This document shows positions 8,503-16,689 of a DNA stretch of 64,000 bases, in pieces. Under the pieces are notes generated by a model. The model was not told the DNA's origin. It worked only from the letters and a program-made list of their open reading frames with translations, and searched no databases. Numbering within the stretch: the stretch's first letter is position 1; each line of letters begins with the position of its first letter. The DNA lies in assembly GCA_013298865.1 (NCBI GenBank), contig JAAFJL010000005.1:1-64000 (forward strand). Reading direction: 5' to 3'. The position numbers and the translations under genes are program-made. Source of the DNA: Cytophagales bacterium. Its GTDB lineage: Bacteria > Bacteroidota > Bacteroidia > Cytophagales > Spirosomataceae.

Positions 8503-10446
8503 CTAAACCATAATCATCAAATCAGTTCCTTGTTCGGTAATGATTTTATCGAAATGACCATTGAATTGCTCGACACGCTTTTGTATGTTGCGTAGTCCTT
8601 GTCCGTTATGGAGGTCACTTTCCGTATAGCCTTTGCCGTTATCATTCACTTGGATTTGGATTTGATGATTATTTTCAGCAATTGAAATTGTCGCTTTACT
8701 CGCTTGCGAATGCTTGATGATGTTATTGATGAGTTCGAGAAGTATGCTGTACAACTCGAACTCAATTTTTTTGTCTAATTTTTTAGGGAAGTTTTCAGAA
8801 ATGAATTCAAAATGTATTCGCTCATTTTTATTCAGTTTTTTAATCAATTTTTCAAGTGTTTTCTCTAATCCCTCCGTCTCTAACAAGGCAGGTGAAAGGT
8901 TGTGCGACAGGTTACGTACTTGCTTATACGAGTCATCTACCATTTCCAGAATATTGTCATAAATCTCTTGTTCGGTTTGGTTAAATTGTTTTTTGTCCAT
9001 CGCCAAAATACTCCAACGCATGGCAGACAACTGGCTACCCAAATTATCGTGCAATTCTTCGGCTACTCGTTTTCGTTCAGTTTTTTGCCCTCTGAAATGA
9101 GCCTCTTCAATCTCCGCATTTTTCTTAATTAATCTTCTGTTATGTCGCCACAAAACAATTACTAAAATCAAAAACATCAATGACAATCCGATTGAATAAT
9201 ATAATTTTGTTTGTTGATTTTTATTGGCAAGTATTTGATTTTCAATGGATTGTTGCTGGATTTGCTTTTCGTTTTCGTACTGCTTTTTGTAGTTTTCTAT
9301 TTGCTGCTTGGTATCGGTTTCTAATAATTTAGTTTTTATTTTGAACATTTCTTCATGATAAAACAAGGCTTCTTTATCGTGTTTTAATCTTTTATTTCCT
9401 ACATAGAGTGCCTCATTTGCCCAAAATGTATTTTCCATTAGGTTAGCTTTTTTAGCAAAAGCCAATGATTTTTTTCCATAAAAAATAGCTTTTGAATACT
9501 CTTTTTTCCCAGTAAGCAAAAAGGCATATTCTCCGTAAGGTCCAGATAAATCTGCCTCATTACCTGTACTTTCAAAATACTTTATTGACTTTTCTAAACG
9601 AGAAAAAGACTTATCATATTCTTTGTGGTCGAGGTAATAATCAGCTACCGAATAATTTAGATTTGCAAGCCAAAATTCATTTTTTAGTTCAGTGAAAACA
9701 TCTTCTGCTTTTTTGTAATAAGATAAAACGTCCTCTTTGCTATGAATATCTTTTAGGGTTGTGGCAAGATTTAGATAACAAGCCCCCAAGTTCTTTTTCG
9801 TACCCAATTTTTGATAAACAGGAATCAATCTTTTGTAAAAAACAATGGATGAATCTTTCTGATTGAGGGCGTTATAGGTATCGGCAATCATCCGCAAAGC
9901 AGATAGTTTTTCGGATAATAATTGATTTTGTTCAGCCAATATCAAGGCTTTGTAATTGAGTTGTAGGCAAGATTTAAGGTTTCCTAATTTATATTCTGAA
10001 TAACTAATGTCTTGATAACCAAATATTTGACCTTTAATCCATTTGATTTTTTCTGAAAGAGCTAATCCTTTTTTTGCTTCAATCTGAGATTTCTTTAATT
10101 CGGAATCATAATAATACGCCAATGAAAGGGCATGATAGGTTTTTACAAGCATAGAATCTTGCAAGGAAAGCGGTGAATGTTTTTCTAAAATGGATACCTG
10201 CTTTTTCAAACTATCAATTTTAGATTCCTGGGGTTTACGAAACTTTGTAGATTTCTTAACCTCTCCCCCAACCCCTCTCCTGCTGAGAGGGGAGTTTTTG
10301 CGGACGAATACTCCCCTCTCAGCAGGAGAGGGGCTGGGGGAGAGGTTGAATATTAAGTTGAAATCTACATTTGTTCGTACATCAGACACCTCCGAATGTA
10401 GATTAAACTGGATGAAAATCGTAAATATTAGGAAGAGATATTTCAT
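8503..10446 (-). CDS. TPR sensor histidine kinase carrying an in-frame palindromic insert
   Basis: A sensor kinase of 647 residues. It has a signal peptide (1-18), then an odd stretch (about 33-64, NLSPSPSPAERGV...RRGVGGEV) encoded by a 90-bp palindromic element. TPR repeats (about 80-375), a coiled region, one membrane helix (415-434) and HisKA_3 follow, with His466 in ELHDNLGSQLSAMRW. HATPase_c has VNDNGKGY and GQGLRNIQ boxes. The insert lies between the signal peptide and the first TPR and keeps the frame, so the kinase may still work. It is divergent from the HTH gene at 10667, with the operators between them, and is a candidate input to that operon. No full response regulator is next to it. 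Confidence 0.92.
   Translation of the reverse strand: MKYLFLIFTIFIQFNLHSEVSDVRTNVDFNLIFNLSPSPSPAERGVFVRKNSPLSRRGVGGEVKKSTKFRKPQESKIDSLKKQVSILEKHSPLSLQDSMLVKTYHALSLAYYYDSELKKSQIEAKKGLALSEKIKWIKGQIFGYQDISYSEYKLGNLKSCLQLNYKALILAEQNQLLSEKLSALRMIADTYNALNQKDSSIVFYKRLIPVYQKLGTKKNLGACYLNLATTLKDIHSKEDVLSYYKKAEDVFTELKNEFWLANLNYSVADYYLDHKEYDKSFSRLEKSIKYFESTGNEADLSGPYGEYAFLLTGKKEYSKAIFYGKKSLAFAKKANLMENTFWANEALYVGNKRLKHDKEALFYHEEMFKIKTKLLETDTKQQIENYKKQYENEKQIQQQSIENQILANKNQQTKLYYSIGLSLMFLILVIVLWRHNRRLIKKNAEIEEAHFRGQKTERKRVAEELHDNLGSQLSAMRWSILAMDKKQFNQTEQEIYDNILEMVDDSYKQVRNLSHNLSPALLETEGLEKTLEKLIKKLNKNERIHFEFISENFPKKLDKKIEFELYSILLELINNIIKHSQASKATISIAENNHQIQIQVNDNGKGYTESDLHNGQGLRNIQKRVEQFNGHFDKIITEQGTDLMIMV
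10258..10347. repeat. Palindromic element inserted in a kinase gene
   Basis: Two 38-bp arms (10258-10295 and 10310-10347), complementary except at one position, flank a 14-base loop. The core is CTCTCCTGCTGAGAGGGG. Its length of 90 bp is a multiple of three, so it adds about 30 codons to the kinase without a stop. A related element lies at 34029-34120 inside a methyltransferase gene. No transposase is nearby, so it is probably a non-autonomous element. Confidence 0.82.
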
Positions 10447-10548
10447 GGTGGTTACCTAATAAAAATATTGAAAACTGATAGCTAATATACGATATTTCAG
10501 AGAGTTAGCTCAAAAAAAACCTAATATTTCCATGTTTTTTTACCTCAA

Positions 10549-10643
10549 CTCATGGTTTACCATGAACTAAAAATCAAGGTAAACCATGAGTCAAAATCAA
10601 GGGAAACCATGAGTAATTAGGTGATTACTTAATCTCAACTTTG
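10549..10643 (+). promoter_or_regulatory. Triple operator dyad and -7 box ahead of the HTH-LytTR operon
   Basis: There are three copies: CTCATGGTTTACCATGAA (10549-10566, opposite orientation), ATCAAGGTAAACCATGAG (10573-10590) and ATCAAGGGAAACCATGAG (10596-10613). Spacings are 24 and 23 bp. The last copy begins exactly 40 bp before CAACTTTG (10636-10643), which fits the -7 box except for its first base. Transcription would start just before the HTH gene at 10667. The minus-strand kinase starts about 100 bp away on the other side. Confidence 0.75.
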
Positions 10644-10666
10644 TGATGTAATTAAAACCATAAGAA

Positions 10667-10870
10667 ATGACGACCTCTTTGACAAAGCGAGAATTAGAAG
10701 TTTTGAAGCTAATTGCCCAAGAACTTACCACAGGACAAATTGCTAAGTATCTCAATATCAGCATTGCTACGGTAGAAAGTCACCGAAGAAATATGTTCAA
10801 AAAAGCCCAAGTACAGTCGGTGGTTGGATTGGTGATTGAAGCACTGAAACAAGGTTGGGTAAAGACATAA
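10667..10870 (+). CDS. HTH-only LuxR-type regulator
   Basis: A 67-residue protein that is just a LuxR/GerE-type HTH: LTKRELEVLKLIAQ, then TTGQIAKYLNIS and the recognition helix IATVESHRRNMFKKA. The receiver domain found in the window's full regulators is missing. It is probably constitutively competent to bind DNA and controlled by its own level. Because it lies just behind three dyads that its family could bind, autoregulation is plausible. It is first in a run with the LytTR gene (63 bp on) and the surface protein gene. Close relatives are at 15393 and 28535. Confidence 0.88.
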   Translation: MTTSLTKRELEVLKLIAQELTTGQIAKYLNISIATVESHRRNMFKKAQVQSVVGLVIEALKQGWVKT

Positions 10871-10933
10871 TTGTTAGTTGAGTCCTACTTACCCATTCAA
10901 AAATGAATAAAATCTTACCCCAAACTCAAAATC

Positions 10934-11290
10934 ATGAACACCCCAATACCACATTTTTGTAGCATCGTCAGAGAAAGAATCTTTTTTCCGAGAGGGCGTA
11001 AATGTATCCCACTCCAAGAAATTATCATGCTCGAAGGCGAAGTTAATTATACCCTCATTCACCTCAGAGGTGGGCGTAAGTTGTTGATTCCGAGAACCTT
11101 AAAGTTATTCGAGGATATTTTGATTGACTATAATTTCCTGAGAATCCACCGTGGCTATATCATCAATTGCAAACATTTATTACGGATAGACATCAACTCA
11201 GATGCGGTTTATTTGACCAATAATTTACAGGCTTCGATTTCCAGACGGCGAAAAGTAGAGGTAAATCGGAGGTTGAGCAATGAGCGGTGA
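10934..11290 (+). CDS. LytTR-only DNA-binding protein
   Basis: A 118-residue protein made of a LytTR domain (about 15-112) with no receiver. Family features visible are IPLQEIIMLEGEVNYTLIHL, the TLKLFEDIL helix, FLRIHRGYIINCKHLLRI, and the basic SRRRKVEVNRR end. It closely resembles the protein at 28749. LytTR domains bind direct repeats upstream of target promoters; the surface protein gene 80 bp downstream is one possible target. The C-terminal codons run into a GAGCAATGAGC-type intergenic repeat, so the tail (LSNER) differs from its paralogue. Confidence 0.88.
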   Translation: MNTPIPHFCSIVRERIFFPRGRKCIPLQEIIMLEGEVNYTLIHLRGGRKLLIPRTLKLFEDILIDYNFLRIHRGYIINCKHLLRIDINSDAVYLTNNLQASISRRRKVEVNRRLSNER

Positions 11291-11370
11291 GCAGTTTCTG
11301 CATAACTCAAAGCTCATAGCTCACAACTTATAGCTAAAAAATAAAACTTAAACATAAAACAATAACAAAT

Positions 11371-12870
11371 ATGAAAAAGCAAATTTTTACCATAATTCTC
11401 TTTACAATTATTAGTGCGAATGTCTTTGGACAGACTTTCAAATTAGATGCCACAGGAACAAACGATATGCGTTTGCGGACAAGTGGATTTGACCGTTTGA
11501 CAATTTTACCCACATCTGGTAACGGTAATGTTGGGATAGGGACGATTACGCCAGATGCAAAGTTAGATGTGAATGGGGACCTTATTTTAGCCCCATTTCG
11601 CTACACTCCTATTTCAAACTTTACAGGAGATTTTAGTAGAGCTAGTAGATCGTATATGTCTTTGAACCCTCCTACTGGTGTAACAATAACCATAAAAGGA
11701 ATTGATGGAGGGACTGTCAATACAATAGGATTGATGTTATTTATTTCTTGTGGAGGAGCTGGAAATGTGATTCTATTAAATAATGCTTCAACTATCGCAG
11801 CTAATAATATCAATACAAATACAGGAGCAAATATTACCATTACAGGTAGAGGAGGAGCAACATTAGTCTATGATACTGATGGTTGGCGAGTGGTTTCTTA
11901 TGATAATGGTGGAGGCTCAGGATGGGGGCTTACTGGGAATATTGGGACAACACCAGCTACGCAGTTTATTGGCACTACGGATGCACAACCTGTGGTTTTT
12001 AAGACTAATAATATAGAAAGAATGAGAATTTTGAGTAATGGTGATGTGGGGATTGGCATATCTGCCCCATCTTCAAAACTACATATCTATGAATCAACAG
12101 CGAATTCAAGTTCTAACTTAACTATTTCTAATTCATCACAACCTTCAAGCTCTACGTATCTTTCACATACACATGGTGATGGAGCAACACTAATTTATAA
12201 TCTTGGTGGTAGCGGTATGCAATTATATAGTCCTGCTAATATAACTTTAAATGGGGGGGCTGGTGGTAATGTCGGTGTAGGAACGTCAACGCCACTTAGA
12301 AAACTTCATGTTTCAAATGGAATTTCTGGACGTACACCCAATTCCAATTCTACGCTCTTTGTTGAAAAAAATGGTTATAATTATATAGAGATAGCATCAC
12401 CAGATAATGGAGAAAGAGGCGTAATGTTCAGCAATCCAACTGATGGAAATAGTGGAGGTATTTATTATTACAATAAAGATATGTATTTCAATACTAATAC
12501 CAATGATAGACGAATGACAATTTTGGCAAATGGTAATGTTGGCATTGGCACTAATACACCTAATAATAAATTAGATGTTTTGGGTATAATTAGAGCAAAC
12601 GAAGTTTTGGTTGAAACTGGCTGGGCTGATTATGTATTTGAGCCAGACTTTAGACTAAAAACATTGGAAGAAGTAGAGCAATTCATAAAAATAAATAAAC
12701 ATTTACCTGATATTTTGCCAGCTTCGACAATTCAGAAAAAAGGGCTTCCTGTGGCAGAAATGACTACTAAAATGATGCAAAAAATTGAAGAACTAACACT
12801 CTATATGATAGAACAAGATAAAAAAATTCAATCATTGCAAAGTCAGTTATTAAACATTAAAAAAGACTAA
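11371..12870 (+). CDS. Secreted GIGT-repeat tail-fibre-like surface protein
   Basis: A 499-residue exported protein with a signal peptide (1-20, ending NVFGQ). Several GNVGIGT-type motifs each precede a P-x-K-L-x-V unit, as in phage-tail-fibre-like Bacteroidota surface proteins. A module at about 70-180 ending GRGGATLVYD...GWRVV recurs twice in the 29182 protein. The C-terminus (about 410-499) has GWADYVFEPDFRLKTLEEV and HLPDILP followed by a coiled coil, the usual end domain of these proteins and possibly a trimerisation or assembly chaperone. It is probably a fibrous adhesin. It lies in the dyad-controlled operon, 8 bp before a metalloprotease gene. Confidence 0.82.
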   Translation: MKKQIFTIILFTIISANVFGQTFKLDATGTNDMRLRTSGFDRLTILPTSGNGNVGIGTITPDAKLDVNGDLILAPFRYTPISNFTGDFSRASRSYMSLNPPTGVTITIKGIDGGTVNTIGLMLFISCGGAGNVILLNNASTIAANNINTNTGANITITGRGGATLVYDTDGWRVVSYDNGGGSGWGLTGNIGTTPATQFIGTTDAQPVVFKTNNIERMRILSNGDVGIGISAPSSKLHIYESTANSSSNLTISNSSQPSSSTYLSHTHGDGATLIYNLGGSGMQLYSPANITLNGGAGGNVGVGTSTPLRKLHVSNGISGRTPNSNSTLFVEKNGYNYIEIASPDNGERGVMFSNPTDGNSGGIYYYNKDMYFNTNTNDRRMTILANGNVGIGTNTPNNKLDVLGIIRANEVLVETGWADYVFEPDFRLKTLEEVEQFIKINKHLPDILPASTIQKKGLPVAEMTTKMMQKIEELTLYMIEQDKKIQSLQSQLLNIKKD

Positions 12871-12878
12871 AACGAATC

Positions 12879-13940
12879 ATGAAAAGACTCATATTAATTT
12901 TATTTCTCTCTTTTGGAATAATGAAAGAAATAGATGCTCAGTGTGGTACAAAATCTCCTACCAGAGACCACCTTCAAGGGAAAGTCTTACCGAATGCTCG
13001 GATTTCAACAGCATCGTTTCGGTTTAAAATTTTTGTTACAATATTGAAAAATTCTGATGGTAGTAATGCGGCGTGTACAGAGGCAGATATTCTGGCAAAA
13101 ATTGCAGAAATGAATGCAGATTTTGCTCCAACGTTTTGTTTTAATTTGATGGGCATTAAATACGTAAATAATACAAATCTGAATACAGACATGAATGTTA
13201 GTAGTACATCAGATGTAAATTCATTGACAGGATATAATGAAGGAGGGTGTATAGATATTTATGTCCATAAAGCAGTTCGAGATGGAAGCAATACAGCTAT
13301 TGCAGGGTCGGCTTATGTAATACCTAATCAATATTTATCCATTGAAAATGTAGGGAATCATACATTATCCCACGAAATGGGGCATTGTTTAGGATTAACT
13401 CATACGCATGAAACCTTCTATGGGAATGAACTTGTTAGTGGCTCTAATTGTGGCTCTGCTGGAGACCTTGTATGTGACACTAATGCTGACCCTGATGTAA
13501 CTCGTAGTTGTCGAACACAATCGACTTGTCTTTATACGGGGAACTGTACTGATGCTTTAGGATACTCATATTCGCCTCCAGTTAGTAACATTATGTCTTA
13601 TTATGGCTGTGTGAATACATTTACATCAGGGCAGTTTACGAGAATGTCTGGTACTATAACCTTTGATTTAGGATTTTTTGCTGGAAACCTTATTACGAGT
13701 GGCGATGACCGTTATCCTGCGGCAGTTATATCAAACACAACTATTTCAAGTGGAATTGCCAATTATACTACGGGTGGTACTATGACTTTTGGATGGGGAA
13801 GTCCAATCACAGGAACGTTTGTAATTACTCCGACAGGTTCTCTGAATGCACAAGCAAATAAAATTGTATTACTACCAGGTTTTCGAGCAACAGGTGGCAC
13901 TAATGGTAAAGTTAGAATTAAGACATTGACTTGTAATTGA
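12879..13940 (+). CDS. Secreted zinc metalloprotease, pappalysin (M43)-like
   Basis: A 353-residue secreted protease. It has a signal peptide (1-20, ending IDAQ) and the extended zinc motif HEMGHCLGLTH (about 165-175). A Cys-rich region with GDLVCDTNADPD follows, typical of M43 enzymes, then the Met-turn NIMSYYG. The C-terminal 70 residues look like a repeat-type beta domain found at the ends of Bacteroidota secreted proteins (ALNAQ..KIVLLPGF-like). There is no clear T9SS tail. It starts 8 bp after the surface protein gene, so the two are likely co-expressed; processing of that protein is one possible job. Confidence 0.85.
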   Translation: MKRLILILFLSFGIMKEIDAQCGTKSPTRDHLQGKVLPNARISTASFRFKIFVTILKNSDGSNAACTEADILAKIAEMNADFAPTFCFNLMGIKYVNNTNLNTDMNVSSTSDVNSLTGYNEGGCIDIYVHKAVRDGSNTAIAGSAYVIPNQYLSIENVGNHTLSHEMGHCLGLTHTHETFYGNELVSGSNCGSAGDLVCDTNADPDVTRSCRTQSTCLYTGNCTDALGYSYSPPVSNIMSYYGCVNTFTSGQFTRMSGTITFDLGFFAGNLITSGDDRYPAAVISNTTISSGIANYTTGGTMTFGWGSPITGTFVITPTGSLNAQANKIVLLPGFRATGGTNGKVRIKTLTCN

Positions 13941-13964
13941 ATCAATTTTTAAACAAATAAAAAT

Positions 13965-14516
13965 ATGAAAAAGATATTTCAAATAATACTTTTTGTAGGC
14001 TTGGGTTTCCAGACTCATGCTCAAAGTCCAATCTTTAATGGAGTTCATGGTAATAATGGTGATGTTACTACTGCCGATATTTCAATTGACCCCTCAACAA
14101 ATGTTAGAGTAGATGATGCAACTAACAAGTTGATTTTTACAATAAAAATTAATTGCACAAACAATGCTAATGCAGTAGCATGGAGAGTAAAAGGGACTAT
14201 TCTGATTCCAGATGAGGTGAATATTTTGAGTTTTTCTACACCCAATCCTGCTCATGCTACTTTGGTTTGGGGTAATCCAGGCAATACTGACGATAGGGTT
14301 AAGACTGGTTATTTGGTTTTTGAGAAAGATAAGTTGGATAAAAAGGAAAGTTTCACGATAGTGGTTGAAACCTCAAAACCCACAAAGCTAAACGCTACTT
14401 CTCCAAATTTTGCAGTTTTCGCATATAGTCAAATTCCAGATTTTGAATTGTGTAATAATTATTGGTTCTGGAAAGAGTACGCTTATTGTAAAGATGCTAC
14501 TATTCAAAAGAAATGA
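13965..14516 (+). CDS. Secreted hypothetical protein, 183 aa
   Basis: I do not recognise the family. It has a signal peptide (1-19, ending QTHAQ), and the mature part is beta-strand rich with Asn, Thr and Asp loops. Two Cys lie near the C-terminus (ELCNN, AYCKD) and one lies at about residue 63. It may be an immunoglobulin-like or cohesin-like beta sandwich; this is a guess from strand pattern. It lies 24 bp after the metalloprotease and is probably in the same transcript. Confidence 0.7.
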   Translation: MKKIFQIILFVGLGFQTHAQSPIFNGVHGNNGDVTTADISIDPSTNVRVDDATNKLIFTIKINCTNNANAVAWRVKGTILIPDEVNILSFSTPNPAHATLVWGNPGNTDDRVKTGYLVFEKDKLDKKESFTIVVETSKPTKLNATSPNFAVFAYSQIPDFELCNNYWFWKEYAYCKDATIQKK

Positions 14517-14631
14517 GGTTAATTTTTCTATCAATGAAAGTGTATTTACTGAACTATTTTTATTCTCTTACAGAATTTAGTAAAAATAAAGATTCTCAAA
14601 AAACATCATCAAAATATTTTAACAAAAAATC

Positions 14632-15075
14632 ATGATTACAATATTAGGACAAGAATTTATAAATGCTTGGAAAGGATTTGTCCAAAGCGTTCGCTCTATA
14701 TTAACTCCATCTTCTGATGAGAGAGAATTAGACCAGTTTTTACCACTAAGAAATCATGTCTTAGAAATAGTGCAAAGTGAGGAATTTCTCAAAAAACTTG
14801 AACTTGATTTTGGGCAAAATATTACACCTATTGAAATTGAAACTTCCTTCAATGTCAAGATTATCAGGGCGTTGATAATGGAATTACAAGCATTTCCATT
14901 ATCTGTGGAAGTTGCTGAAAAAAACTCAAAATTAACCAATGAGTCTAATTGGAATAAGAAAAGTTTGGATAGAGCCTCTACTGTCACAGGCAGTGTAAAA
15001 GATTTTATTAAAGAAGATAGCTGGGTAAAAAAGGGGCTTATTGTTTTTAATGAGGTTGTAGATATTTTTAAGTAA
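14632..15075 (+). CDS. Hypothetical cytoplasmic protein, 147 aa
   Basis: Not recognised. There is no signal peptide. The composition is mostly helical and charged (EFINAWKGFVQSVRSIL, LRNHVLEIVQSEEFLKKLE). It is separated from the previous gene by 115 bp and may be transcribed with it or alone. No enzymatic motif is visible. It is the last gene before the intergenic region that carries the variant operator. Confidence 0.65.
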   Translation: MITILGQEFINAWKGFVQSVRSILTPSSDERELDQFLPLRNHVLEIVQSEEFLKKLELDFGQNITPIEIETSFNVKIIRALIMELQAFPLSVEVAEKNSKLTNESNWNKKSLDRASTVTGSVKDFIKEDSWVKKGLIVFNEVVDIFK

Positions 15076-15191
15076 AACTCCTTTCGTAACATTAATTATC
15101 ATTGAATAGGAGTAAAAATACCTTTCAATCTACTCACTATAACTATTATCAATTAAAAATATTCAAATCAATAGTCATGAGTTTTTTGCAT

Positions 15192-15221
15192 CTGAGTCGC
15201 TTTTGTTGAAAAGTGACTCAG
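15192..15221. terminator. Hairpin after the 14632 gene
   Basis: CTGAGTCGCTTTT and AAAAGTGACTCAG pair around a GTTG loop, with one G-T pair. There is no clear T-run on the plus strand. It may be a weak terminator or a processing hairpin for the operon that starts at 10667. The remaining sequence between 15076 and 15270 shows nothing else I can identify. Confidence 0.45.
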
Positions 15222-15271
15222 ACATTAGCTCAGAAAGGAATCCCCTCCACCCGCCCAACCCCAAAAAATCA

Positions 15272-15367
15272 ATCAAATACTATTATTTGATGGGGCTTTG
15301 CTATGCTTTTTGATGAAAAATCATAGAATTCTATGATTGATTGAGAGTAATACTATGTCGAATTTTA
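15272..15367 (+). promoter_or_regulatory. Variant operator and putative promoter ahead of the 15393 HTH gene
   Basis: A perfect 18-bp palindrome, ATCATAGAATTCTATGAT (15320-15337), starts exactly 40 bp before GAATTTTA (15360-15367). That is the same position as the ATCATGG dyads before their -7 boxes. The outer ATCAT/ATGA bases are kept and the inner GG/CC pairs are changed. A second inverted repeat, ATCAAATA-CTAT-TATTTGAT (15272-15291), has its centre 47 bp upstream, about twice the 23-bp period. The -7 match is weak. Confidence 0.5.
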
Positions 15368-15392
15368 CTATTGAACCGCACCCTTAGAAATC

Positions 15393-15584
15393 ATGAAATT
15401 AACTAACCGAGAAATGGAGATTTTAAAACTCATTGCGGCTGAATATACCTCCGAAGAAATGGCTGAATTACTCTGTATCAGTATGCCAACAATAGAGTCT
15501 CATCGTAGAAATATGATTAAAAAAGTAGGTGTCAGAAATTCTATTGGCTTGATAAAAATTGCCATAGAAAATAATTGGATTTAG
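15393..15584 (+). CDS. HTH-only LuxR-type regulator
   Basis: A 63-residue stand-alone LuxR-type HTH: LTNREMEILKLIAAEY, SEEMAELLCIS and the recognition helix MPTIESHRRNMIKKVG. It has no receiver domain. It resembles the proteins at 10667 and 28535. A cognate-looking but altered palindrome lies upstream, which may mark a diverged DNA specificity. No LytTR gene follows it here, unlike the two other copies; instead two small membrane proteins follow. Confidence 0.85.
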   Translation: MKLTNREMEILKLIAAEYTSEEMAELLCISMPTIESHRRNMIKKVGVRNSIGLIKIAIENNWI

Positions 15585-15665
15585 AGAAAATTAGGAATTG
15601 AAAATTAAGAATTAAAAATGTAAGTCATTGAAAATTAATTTATTACCACAAACCCCAATAAAAAA

Positions 15666-16046
15666 ATGAAAACAAACACATTTATCCTCATTGTCTCGGC
15701 GTATAGCTTATTACTGGGCTTGCCAGCTACTTTTGCTCCCGCCTTTTCGGCAGCATATTTTGGTGGAGACCCCAACAACAATTATGAACTGTCGTCCATG
15801 AACTTTATTGGAGCGTACCAAATTGCCATTGGCTTTATGGGCTACATTACCACCAAATCGTCTGATAATTCTTTCAAACGTGGATGGTTGTTGGCAATTG
15901 CCTTTCTTACATTTTTTGCCTTGATAACATACATCTATAATATCAATGTAAGGAATATGCTACCGCACAAAACCCTCTATTTTGATTGCACAATTTGGTT
16001 TATTATTGGTACTGTCTCGCTCTATTTCTGGAATAAAGAAAAGTAA
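15666..16046 (+). CDS. Small integral membrane protein, 126 aa
   Basis: Four predicted membrane helices (about residues 5-28, 45-62, 72-92 and 104-122) and short loops. No family is recognised. It is similar in length, topology and opening (MKT..FI) to the protein at 16234 and may be its paralogue. It lies 81 bp after the HTH-only gene. Confidence 0.7.
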   Translation: MKTNTFILIVSAYSLLLGLPATFAPAFSAAYFGGDPNNNYELSSMNFIGAYQIAIGFMGYITTKSSDNSFKRGWLLAIAFLTFFALITYIYNINVRNMLPHKTLYFDCTIWFIIGTVSLYFWNKEK

Positions 16047-16049
16047 TTA

Positions 16050-16168
16050 GTTCTTCCATTATTTATACGGGAATCCGTGGTACGGTTGAGGCTAAAACCC
16101 ATTTATGAGAAATTAAACCTCAACCGTGCCACGGTTAGCAATGCCTTTGGTATAAATAATAGAGGAAC
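16050..16168. repeat. MITE-like imperfect palindrome
   Basis: The ends GTTCTTCCATTATTTATAC and GTATAAATAATAGAGGAAC are near-complementary. An inner pair, CGTGGTACGGTTGAGG and CCTCAACCGTGCCACG, folds into a second stem. The whole 119-bp element would form a long hairpin. No ORF is inside. It separates the two small membrane-protein genes. Confidence 0.68.
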
Positions 16169-16233
16169 CAAGTAATCTTAATCATATCAAATTAAACTCT
16201 TGTCTTGTAACAGAGCCAATAACACTAATCAAA

Positions 16234-16620
16234 ATGAAAACATCATACTTTATAATCTTCCTCGCCATCTATGGTTTCATCACGGGCGGGATGTTACTTT
16301 TTAATCCTTCGGGTTCTTTAGGAAACTTTGGAATCACAAGCTCCGATAAATACCATATTCTCATTCTCCAATATTTAGGAATCGCTGATATTGGTTTGAG
16401 TATTATCCTTTTGCTTTCTCGAAATTCAATAGATAAACTCAGTATCCGTAACCTGCTCATTGGTATGGCTTTTATCTTGATTGGCAATGTTTTGAAAGGG
16501 CTTTATGATGTTTTTGTAGTTCATATTCCTGCAAATACGTACTTCTGGGTGGACTATTCTTTTACACTTTTGGTAGGTTTTGCTTGTGTTTATTTTGCTT
16601 TTAGGGATAAAGCGAAATAG
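16234..16620 (+). CDS. Small integral membrane protein, 128 aa
   Basis: Four hydrophobic segments (about 4-24, 45-62, 71-90 and 103-123) form a compact membrane protein. No catalytic motif and no family is recognised. It has the same size and topology as the protein at 15666, which suggests a diverged duplicate pair now split by a palindromic element. Confidence 0.7.
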   Translation: MKTSYFIIFLAIYGFITGGMLLFNPSGSLGNFGITSSDKYHILILQYLGIADIGLSIILLLSRNSIDKLSIRNLLIGMAFILIGNVLKGLYDVFVVHIPANTYFWVDYSFTLLVGFACVYFAFRDKAK

Positions 16621-16689
16621 ATATTTACTCTTTGGGTTTTATTATCCACTTTACTATTCTCATTTGTAATTTTTAACGAATTCATTCCA

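Noticed and set aside
11371..12870. Possible prophage tail fibre
   Set aside because: GIGT repeats resemble phage fibres, but there is a signal peptide and no other phage gene nearby; a surface protein fits better.
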